Assembly (NCBI GenBank): GCA_002118135.1
Contig: BDIU01000082.1
Span: 62,001-126,000, forward strand
Reading direction: 5' to 3'
Length of the DNA stretch: 64,000 bases
Source: Trebouxia sp. TZW2008
Taxonomy: Eukaryota > Chlorophyta > Trebouxiophyceae > Trebouxiales > Trebouxiaceae
Shown: positions 47,396 to 57,900 of the stretch, piece after piece
How positions within the stretch are numbered: the stretch's first letter is position 1
How the letters are laid out: every line of letters begins with the position of its first letter
Notes under the pieces: generated by a model
The model's input: the letters and a program-made list of their open reading frames with translations, nothing else
The model's database searches: none
Told to the model about the DNA's origin: nothing
Position numbers and translations under genes: made by a program

Positions 47396-50300
47396 CTAAG
47401 CAGCTTTTGAACTGCATAGCTCAGTATCAATCATTGTGGCAACACGCATTCGCAGGCTGTCAAGGGCATCTGCAGACAGCTTTGGTTCTTGCAATGCTGG
47501 TGCTGTGGGAGCAGCAGATGCATTCTGTGAAGATGACTCAGCCATGTCAGCAGGCCACAGGCTGCGGTCATACCTGCAAAAGCCTAAAGTGATGAGATTC
47601 TGACATGACTGATACCAAGTCTTGCAATGTGAGCAAGCTGGTGCATGCCATGTGTGTTTACTGACAAAGAAGACAACAAGCAGAGTGTGCGAGTGACTGG
47701 GCTTCCTGCTAGTGTGCACAAGCAACAAGCCAGCAGGCAAGTGGCAAGCTGATAGTATATGCATTCCATGACAAGAGCAACAGCCTGGCTTATAACTTAT
47801 AACAAAGGATGGCAAATCATGCAACCGATATAGATATCAGCGCAAGATTACTATATGTTGCAGAGGTATGGCTACAGGACACTCACCAACCCTGCTGCAG
47901 GCCAACTTCTTGTCGTGACTCATGATTGTAAGGAGGTCTGAGGGCTTCTTGCTGGCCCAATGATGTGATGCACCTCCTGTATGCTGTGCCTGGGTCGTCC
48001 CCAGCAGCAGCGGACAAGTGATTGAACCAGTGAACGCCTGAGCACATGTAAGACAGCCATGAGCAGCTGACAAAAGGATGACCTTTGACCACACTGCATT
48101 AAAAATGTCCCGCCCCCTGTCTTTCATAACAACAGCTTTTGAGGTGGATGGCATTTTCACGCATAGTGCAAACTGCACGTTTCAAGTAGGAAACCTGCTA
48201 CATGGGCACCTTCTTTTGACGCACAACTGGTGCATACTCACCAACAGCAACATGAGCCTTTTCCTCTGCAGCGATGCGGGCAACAATGGCTGCAGAGCGG
48301 TTGTCGCCGCAACCCACTAGCTTCTCAAATAGCCGGGGCCCAGCATCTAACCCGCGTGCCTCCTGACTCATGGGCACAACCGCAAGCCGCCCAGCCAAGT
48401 CACCTGTCACCAGCACAGAAGTAGATCAACAAAAATGATCCCATGCAGCTTGATATTGTCAGTGTCAGCTGCATAGTCAGATCAGTACTGGCCTCTCAGA
48501 GAAGTGAGGCTCAGCATCTAGCCTGCGTGCCTTCTGACTCATGGGTACAACCGCAAGCTGTCGAGCCATATCACCTGTCATCAACACAAAGCAATCTTTT
48601 CACCAATGCCGTGGCTGGAACAGCAATGGTAACGCCTGCTGGGCAACTTTGACCATCATGCAAAGGTGCCATACATATTGTGTCCATTTGTCTGCACAGT
48701 GCGACAACAGCACACACACACCCCGAGGATTGTGTGGGCACTAATGTGCCATCATGCAGCTAAGCGGCAACAGGCAGTGTGACATCTTGATGCAATATCA
48801 ACAATTGCTTGGGAGCGCACATAGATCTGCATCTAGACTGCGGAGCATTCTTCGTGCATGCAATCAAACAAAAAGCAATGGACGTACAGTACTTGGCAAG
48901 TTTGACCACCGCGCAAAGGTGCCACACACATTGCGTCCACATGTCTGCACAATGATACACCAGCACACAAACACTAACAGGAATGTGTGGGCACTAATGC
49001 ACCATGACGCAACCATGTGGCAACAAGCAGTACGGCAACGTTAGGTAGGATGGAAATCGGCTTGAAGCACAGTGCGACCTGCATCTAGACTGCCAAGCAG
49101 TCTTTCGCTCATCCAATGGCCGAAGCTACAATGACAACTCATGTCACGCAATTCTGGCCACTACGCAATAGTGACATACAGATTGTGGCCACCTGTCTGC
49201 ACATTGTTACACCACCACACAGACACCCTGAGGAACCTGTGGATGCTGTTGTACCAATTTGCAGCTAGGTGGCAACAAGTAGTGTGGCATTTATGGGTAG
49301 TGGTGACAGCGCCTGGCAACAGGTTGCAACTTGCATCTGAATTGCTCAGCAATCTTGAGCCAGGCAATAGCTTGACCAACAATGCGGACTGATGCCGTTG
49401 AGTCCCAAACAATGCCTGGTGCAAAGTGCTGAAGGCATCACAGCCAATCATTGCACATTTATGACATGACTGCTTGGTCACGCCAGGCATGCTATGACTG
49501 AGTTGATGCCAGTTTTTGCACGCTTATGCAGTGCCTTGAATTCATGTGAAGTGCGCACTGACTGCGCGCATCTTTACAGTTGAGCAACTGATACATGCTG
49601 CTTTGCAGCGTTTCTTGCCAAGTTGACTGGTTCTTTTGCTGCTTTGCTGTGCTGTACTTGCGCCCAGGCATGTCTCAAGTGTTGGGTCAGAGTCGCCGCC
49701 AGAGGCCTGAGCACCATTCCACAGTACGCTATGAGCTGCCACACTTCTGTAGGCAGATTCTGGCCATGTTGCAGTGTGCTTCAATGGCACAGAATCCTAC
49801 ACTTCAGCAACTGAACCAGGTTGCTTTGCTGTGATGTACTCACAGCCAGGCATGTCTCAAGTGTGAACATGGGTAAGACTCACCGCTGGAGGCCTCAGCA
49901 CCATCCCACAGTATGCTATGAGCTACCATGTCTCCATAGGCAAAACCAAGCTCCTCAAGACGCTGCAAACACCAGCTGAGATGCCGCGACTCGTCATCAG
50001 CCACCCTTGCAAAGTCTCTGTAGAAGGCCTGCAGTTGCCAGCGCCCAGCTGTTGGCTAGAATGTCCTGAGCACTGTCATGCAGAACGGCAAAGCTTACAC
50101 AGTCATGGCTGAGTAGTCATCTCTGCTGCATTGTTTCCTGCAAATCGACAAGTACAATAGTCTGAATTTCTTCAAGGCAAGTATGCAAACCTCTTCTCAA
50201 ACTGCCTGCTTGATCAGATACATGTGCAACACTCTTAACATACACATCTGCAGAGCACTACTCAACCATGTCGTGCAGCAATGGTGAGAGAACAGGTCAA

Positions 50301-51699
50301 GTAGGAGTCGGGGTGTATCATCAACAGCACCCACTGGATGATGCGACGCTGTGAGACATGGCTTGGATGCACATGGAGGCAAAACTGGACAGGTGACGCT
50401 GGTATGTCAGACCTGATCCAGTTGCAGGCCAGAGAAGCGCACAACCGTGTCCCAAGCCAGATCAATGGCATTCAGCTCCACATGTGCCAGGTTATGCAAC
50501 CTATACACAGCATACATACAGGTCAGACAAGACATTATTATGCCCAATGCAAGGTTGACAATTGCTGAGAACAAGTTGCAGCATCAGCTGTGCAAATCAG
50601 ATCGTGCGCAGGCATGTAGATAGCAACTCATGACTGGAAACGTGCCAACTGACAGCAATGAATGCATTGTAGACAAGCTGCAGACATATGTTGCAACAGC
50701 AAGCTGGACTTACATGTACACTGGGAGAGGCAATGGGGACTTCTTGGGCGTAGGCACCTGCTTTGGAGGGACCAACTGCACATGCAAAACAGCAGAAACA
50801 TCATATCTTGATCAATCAGGCTTGCTAAGAGCAGTGTGTACGTAACATGCATAGCCATGTACAGCCAGCCTTGCAAGAACCTGGATGCATAGCATTATGC
50901 TTGGTCCATGCTGACACTTTGCATTTGTCAGCGGATTAGAGGCACTGGCTCTGTCAGATGGCAAATGCTGATGTTGACAACGATTTTGTCTATGACATAC
51001 CTTTGGCTTGTCTGGCCTTGCAGGTCTTGCAGGAGCATCTGCTGTGCCAACTTGCAATGAGTTCGTGATGAAATGCTGCCATGCTTGGTGAGTCAGCACA
51101 GCTTTCTGCTTTGGGTCTGCAGTCTGTAGCACCTGTGTCGCATCTCAAGCTGTTGTACAAGCTACGCAGAGGTCAAACATGCATAAAATGCCACGCAGAC
51201 TTGTCTTAATGCTTGAAAAGGTGCAACATGTGAGCTGTACCTGCCGGGCATAAGCACTGAGATTGTCAAAAGGCGTTTGCTGTGTGACAGAACCACTGTC
51301 ATCCTGCAGCAACAAAGCTTTCTGCAGCCAGTTGGCAGGTCAGACTTTTGAGGACAGCTGTGTTTTGCTTACTGTAGCAGTAGCCCCCTTGTCTCCCCAC
51401 GCGCGCCTGTGGTCAACCCCTGAGCACCTCCAAGCCTCAAGCCCTGACCACTGCAACGCTGCCGCTCGTGCAATTGATACACAGCAGCGAAGTGAATGTG
51501 GTCTCCGTCGCAAGCACCCTCGAGATGAGGCCGAGTTTAAAAGAGACTGCTGAGAAGCACACGCCTTGCTGTGTGCAGCCCTTGCGCCGCTTTGCCCTCC
51601 AACAGCAACTGCGGCGAAAGATTGCAAGGACGACGTAATGGTTCTGACGTCTACAGAGCTCAACTGCAGCTTATTTGCGGCAAGGAGCCGATGTGGCAT
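47396..51699 (-). CDS. DUF455 ferritin-like family protein with an organelle-type N-terminal extension
   Basis: Nine exons join in one frame to 432 codons: 51699-51373, 51303-51241, 51123-51001, 50775-50714, 50500-50413, 50028-49884, 48403-48242, 48037-47887 and 47573-47396. The ATG is at 51699. The first 100 residues are Ser, Ala and Arg rich, like a chloroplast or mitochondrial transit peptide. The DUF455 order is clear: DPKQKAVLTHQAW, ARPARPDKPK, LHNLAHVELNAIDLAWD, ADDESRHLSWCLQRLEELG, AVVPMSQEARGLDAGP, ARIAAEEKAHVAVGVHWF and LRPPYNHESRQEVGL. The three Glu/His helices (HVELNA, DDESRH, EEKAHV) match a ferritin-like metal-binding bundle. The biochemical role of this family is not established. 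Exons 6 and 7 have echoes. Confidence 0.88.
48480..48590 (-). repeat. Upstream echo of DUF455 exon 7 start
   Basis: CTTCTGACTCATGGGTACAA and CATATCACCTGTCA (plus) copy the real exon start region at 48360-48410 (CTCCTGACTCATGGGCACAA). It lies on the 5' side of the exon and includes the acceptor. Confidence 0.9.
48600..49390. repeat. About 254-bp tandem repeat, three diverged copies
   Basis: Landmark blocks recur at 48672, 48927 and 49180 (CATTGTGTCCATTTGTCTGC, CATTGCGTCCACATGTCTGC, GATTGTGGCCACCTGTCTGC). Each unit also has a GGCAACA..CAGT block and a GCATCTAGACTGC-like block. All lie in the DUF455 intron between exons 6 and 7, without an obvious exon fragment. Confidence 0.88.
49675..49800 (-). 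repeat. Downstream echo of DUF455 exon 6 end
   Basis: The minus strand reads AHSVLWNGAQASGGDS, against AHSILWDGAEASSG in the real exon (50028-49884). The donor has changed from GTGAGT to GCGACT. It lies 3' of the exon. Confidence 0.9.
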
Positions 51700-51909
51700 G
51701 CTCTGAAGCAGTTTTGCTTGACTTCAGTTTGTTGACAACGTTATTGCCCATCTTCTTCTTCATGCTTAAAGAGTTTAAGCGCTGCTTGATCACATCGATA
51801 GGTTGCGAAAAAAGCCAACCTTTGCAGTGCATCCGGCCTCTGTTTTGCGTTGCAGGTGATGTCGTCTTAGATGAGCGAGTCTGTTTGTTCTTGCTGACAT
51901 CGTGAATGA
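51700..51909. promoter_or_regulatory. Spacer between divergent DUF455 and receptor-kinase genes
   Basis: Only 210 bp separate the two start codons, so a shared bidirectional promoter is likely. No TATA box or named motif is evident. Confidence 0.5.
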
Positions 51910-54900
51910 ATGAGCCTGTCACAGCTGCTGTCAGTCATTCTGACTTCTGCTGTCGTTGGGCTTGCTTCTGCCCTTGATGATCTTCCAGTACCTGAGATAT
52001 TGCCAGGCCAAGGTGCGCGCGAGCAGTCATACTCTGTGTCCTTAAGGCAGGTGCAGCTGCTGCACCAGTGAGCAGCTGCATCGGCCAGCGCTGCATAGCT
52101 TACAAACTGTCTGAAACAAGCACAAGATTGACATAATGCTTGTTACACGCCAACAAGCTGATAGATGCGAAAAATTGCAGCGGAAGCCAGGTTTTCCTCC
52201 AAGATTGGCGCTCTTGTGCCAGAGTATGCTCTGCCACCTGAGGAATCAATCTCGCTTGTGAAAGTTGCCAGTCGGTGAGCTTCAATTGAGCCCAATATCC
52301 AGCAGCTCATCTGCTCATTCTCATTGCCGCTGCAAAAGTTGCTGTCAATGCAGTACGTCGCAAGGGTCTTGTACATCATGCATGGCAATCTCATGAGACC
52401 AATTATGTCTTGTAGGTTGATTGGCAAGGATGTCTGGCCAATCAGGCCAGAGCTTGTATCTGTTCTCCAGTCTGTTAGCAGCAAGCTCAGCGTCGCTATG
52501 CAAGCAACTGTAACAACACTGATTTTGCCCAGTCCTCTGGGGTTTACAACTGTCCGTGGTCTTGGTTTATCAGAAGGCCAGCATCTTGCTGGTAAGTTAG
52601 ACCTATCACGTATCTCTGAAGCTGGTTGATTTGAGGCTGCCTATGTCACACACGTACTGATGCAACATACAATGCTGAAGGAGTTCATATGCACAGACTG
52701 CTGCAATGCACAAGACACAAAGCAATGCAATGCACAAGACACAAACCAATGCAATGGACATACACATGCGATATGCACACTCATGCAACTTGTAACATAT
52801 ATACTCATGCTGTGTGCAGATGCTCCATGTGCCAAGCAATGTACAAAGGAAGTATATCCCCAGCCAGATGATTTCAGTGGTTGTTACGCCTGTAGTCACC
52901 AACAAAGCCTCAGTAAAAAAGAGCATGCTGACCTTGCCAGTGTTGAAATTGTGTTCACAGTCAACTACACAAGGGGGTCTTTGCTGCTTGGTGGAGTGCA
53001 GTCAACTCTGTCCATAACTTGTGTCAGCCTTTTCGAAGAAGAAGGCATGCAGGTACTGTGGCAAATTAGTTCTGAAGCAAACCAAAGCAGCCTTGTCTGT
53101 GAGCACTTCTGTGATCTGTATGGGCAGCTAAACAACATGCGTCGATGCATCACACGCAGCATCTGCTGCTGCTGGTCTCAAGAACTGTTCTGAAAGGCTG
53201 CTTTGTTGCTTCAAGTTTGTTTTGCTAAACAAGCCAATCCTGTGCCTAGTGTCCAATGCCATGCTATGCTGCAAAGTGTGTCAGTCTAGCAGAGTTGTCA
53301 ATGTCCGGTTAAAAAAAGAAGCGGAACAAGAAGACAAAGAAATCTTTTGGAATGAGGCAGTCAGTGTGTTTGCACTGCAGCTTCGTATGGTTGGATCTAC
53401 CTTCCGCCTGTTACCTGAAGCCCAGATTATGGCAAAGTTCCTGCCTTTGGACACAGTCTCGCTCAGATATGTAGCTTGGGAGGTGCTTGTAGAGGTGCGC
53501 TGTGCTTGTGGAAATCAAAGTTTCACTTGCTTGCCAAAGCTTGTAGCAGACTTTCAAAATTAGGCAGTGAGGCTGCATTCTGCACGCACCTTGCCTCCTG
53601 CAAAGGGTGCACCTGTTTTGCCTGTGAGGAGTTTTGTAGAGCAGCTCGGTATGTATTCGGCTGAACTGCTAAGAGCATAGCTGCACAGCCTGCATTGCAC
53701 AGTAAGCTGTATTGCCTTCTTCCAAATGGTTGCAGCTCAGTGACATGTCTATGGGTCATGGTTTCAGAAGAGCAGCTCTCACAAGTTGACCTGTTGCCGT
53801 TGCAAGAACCTATCATGCCTCCCCAAATCCATCCTACATAAGCTGAAAGTTACATTTGCAGGGATTGCACACCACTTAAGAACGCATTTCTTCAAATTGA
53901 GCCTGTTGCAGCTGCCAGGATCTAACATTGCTTCAAAATCACACCTTCCCTGATGTTCATTCGTTGCAGTTGCAAGGGTCTAACATGGCTTTCAAAGTAC
54001 ATTGTCCATGAGTCAAGTCTGTTGCGGCTGCAACGATCATAGATTGCTCCAGAAACACACCTCTCCTGACTTGCATCTACTGCAGTCGCAAGAAACTAAC
54101 ACGGCTTTCAAAGTACGATATCCGTAAGTCATGTCTGTTGCAGTTGCAAGGATCTAACATGTCTCCGTTCACTCTCGAGAAGGAGAACTTGATACTCGGC
54201 CTGTGGCAGCTGCAACAAGCTGGTCAAGATTTCCGCATCAAAGAGGTTGACCACCTTTCCCTTGCAAGCAATACTTGGTCATTACTGAGATTGCAGCACG
54301 ACTTTATGCCCTTGCAGATTGCATGCCTCGCATGGTACTGTCAACAGCAATGTGTGTGTCCTGTCTGTCTGCTCAAGGACTTATTTGATTTGAGATGCTC
54401 ATTCAGCACACTGTCTTTTTGTTATGAGCGCATTACTGGTCATGCTCTGAGTTCTGTCGTTCTGTTTGCGTGAATCACCATCATCATCAACATCTAAATG
54501 CTCTGCAATGGAATCCTTTGACCATACAGAAGCAATACACTGCCTCCAAACATTTCTATGAAAAGCCACTATGCGTGCTGACAAATCTTCCGCAAACAAT
54601 GCGCAGGCATACTGTGGACGTGACTGGCTTGGTGACGATCGCTTGTCTGATTACTTCAGACGCTTCCTAGCTTATATTGGGCTAGGTCAAATGGGTTCTG
54701 CCCAATGTGGGGTGACTGGCCAAGTGCCGCAGGTGTTGTTACTACCCGTCAAGAAAGTCTTGCTGGCTGACCATCATGGCAGCAGACACAGAGTGCTGCA
54801 GTCGCCTTACCTGCAGTCCAATGTCTGCTGCTGTTGCTACTGGTCCTGATACGGTCGACCTCACAACGCATTCCAGACTGCCACTGAGTCTGAGCATGAA

Positions 54901-57900
54901 CGCCTTGAACTGGTTGCACTTGCCACATGAGACCATTCCACTGGCTCAGCATGAGGGCTGCTCCTGTGTCCCATCTTCTGACATCAGTTCTGAAAGCTGA
55001 AGTTGTCCGATTTACGTCTCATCTTCTGATCTAAATTCTGAAAGCTGAAGTTTTGCATCTTGCATCTCATGTTTCATCTGCTGACATCAATTCCGGAAGC
55101 TGATCAGAAACACTCAAACTGTTTGTGTGCTTTGTCCTGATCAGGTCTGCTTGAATCAGCCCCTGTTGTACACAGGTTACTCCAAACACTGGCCACTCCA
55201 AAAGGGTGGTGCTGAAGTTTGTCACAAATCATCTTCCTAGCAGCACCGGTGACAAGCTTGTCAAGGTGAGCCTTGTCATTTCTCTGATGCAAATTGACTT
55301 TATGGCGTGCAATGAACATGATGCTTTGCTGTCATGGCAAGCATGCGCAGTAATAAGGCACTGCAGGCATGATGTCTGTATAGTCAAGTCATCATGCCAT
55401 GCGCTTGGTCACATCTTTGCATCATCGGTCCAAGCATCAGTCTGCATTGATACTTGATTATTACCATCTTGTCAGTGTCTAGTCAGAGCGCCAAGTGCAG
55501 GGAATGTGTGGCATGACAGTGCTTCTTTTCTGATGGTCGCACGCAATGTTCAGCGGCAGATGACAGAAACGACCTTAGAAAGTTGAAAGCATCATGTTGT
55601 GTTTATGTGTTCAATTGCAATGCATGGTGGCAGGTGTGGCAGACCAAAATGCCATGGTTGGCAGAGCAACTGCATCAGAAAGGTCTCAAAGATGTGCGCT
55701 GTCGGCTGCTGAAAGCACGAGAGGTGTACGATGAGACCCTAGCAGACCAGTTTAGGGCGCTGGCTGGCAACCCACGAAAGCCTCCATCTGTTTGGTGTGG
55801 CACAATTCCTTCTTCTTTTTAACCGCGTTTGCCAGCTCTTACAACAATTGTTCACAGCACGTCTGTCACTGCTGTTCTGACAAAATGCTGCTGTATTTGT
55901 TTCATCTATTCCCATACCTATTATCACTCCTAGCCACACACTCAAAACAGTCATGCGGTTGTCATCATGGATGGACCAGCATGCCATTGAGCAGCAGGCA
56001 CTTCAGACCTGGATAGAGTCAGTATGGCATTGTGCTGGTCTCTGTTGCGTGTACACACCTAGCACCTGTAGTTTCCTGTCAGAATGATTGTTTGTATTGA
56101 ACCCGATGTACTCCTTTGAGTATGGTCCTGAAAGCGACGCTGCCTCACTGAAATCTTCCTGTTGACTTTCTTCAGGTCAACTGTACTCTGGTGCCTGCTG
56201 GGTCTTCTGCTTCTGGCAGCGCTTGTGTGTGCGCTGTCGAGGTCCAAGAAAGGCCTTTCCAGCAACCTGTTCCCAGGTCAGGCCTGGAGTCCACTTTTCA
56301 ACCAATGACTTTCAGCAAGACAAGAAAACAAAATGCAATGCCATCATGCATCGCGGAAGGAGCGCCTATGATGGGCAGCAGCTTGGAGTTGCTGCTATTA
56401 CTGTTCTTTGGATGTCTGTGTTGCATCAAAGTCCATCTCACAGAGCAAATGCTGTCTATCCTGCAACCTCACAATTGCCATGAATATCAGTCCAATCTGC
56501 GCAAACGTTGCCCATTCATGTGTTTGCTTAGGACACATCTAGCAAGCCTGCCAGTTGTGATGAACTGTGATCATCCATGCATGTTTCAGGCGCATTCAGG
56601 CAGTCTGAAACACAACAGCACCTGACCTAGCATACATTGCTGTACTCACTGCAGTGCCCAGATTGCTCACGTTCACCCTGTGCAGTGACGTATGCTATCG
56701 AGACTTGGGCAAATCTGATCTTTCCATGTGTTGCACGCAAGGCTTGCACTGCTTGCTGTGTGCCACACCACACTCTTGCTACAATGTGGCATAGTCCTCC
56801 TGATGACCAAACTCTTCGACAAAACCCACAGCCATTGACTGAGCTCGCATTACATGCAGAGATGTTACAGTACTCATCTGGGGTGACAGGCGACAGGCAT
56901 CATCTTGTGGATGTACCGTTGGCTTCCGATGGCAGTGTTAGCTTAGTCAACATCACCATCAGTCAGAGACCAGATGGCTCTGATTGGCTGCTGGGCAAGG
57001 GCTCTTCTGGCAAGGTGAACTTCGAACAGCCTTTGAACAGCCCTCAAGCCCTCAACCCTGAATCAAGCTTCACTGCATCTTCGCAAATGACAGCTTGCAC
57101 ACCCTCAATCCTTTCAGTCAGTCCAAGGTCAAAATTTGCATAGTCAGAATGTGCCACGGACAAACTGTCATAGTCTGGTACGATTCTGGTTCAGCCGCAT
57201 AGACAGATTTTGATGGGCAGCCGGCAGTATCATGCTACCTGCTCCAGTAATGCCTATCAAGCCCTCTAGCCCCTCTAGCAACCTTCCCACACACACTGCT
57301 AAGCAACAATGCATCATGCGAGTGCGGCTTGCTTACATGGAGCCCAGCGGAACATCTTGCAAGCAGCTACACATACAAAGCTGCATGCAGTACAGTATTC
57401 GACAGCTGTTGAGCTAAGCTGATGGGCCTTTGTGCATTAATTCTAGTTTGTGCTTACCTACTCAGCCTGGAGGGTTGTTGTGCTATGATTGTTGTGCCAT
57501 ACATCACAGGGCATACGCATGAAGAGTGCTGCTGGCTAAGTGCCATGCTTTGCGTCACTGTGCCCTTGCATCTCGGCCACAATGCTGTGTTATGTGGATC
57601 TTCATGTAGTGTGATCAATGCAGATTTTCAGAGGCTTGAAGAACGATGTCCAGCAGGTTGCCATCAAAGTACTGAATCAGCAAGACAAACAGCAGCTTGC
57701 AGAATTTGCCAAGGTAGGCAGGCTGACTCTGTAAGACAGTATGCAACAGCTCACTTTTGAGCCGGCCCAACGTTGACCAAATATGCATGGCCTGGCAAAA
57801 CCCTGAAGAAGTGCACAAAAAGACAAAAGTATACACATTGCCCCATGTTGGCCACATATGCATGAGCTGGGAAAACCCTGGAGAAGTGCGCAACAAGATT

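Noticed and set aside
52143..52484. 113-codon minus-strand frame
   Set aside because: Overlaps two phase-consistent plus-strand receptor-kinase exons, which explain the region better.
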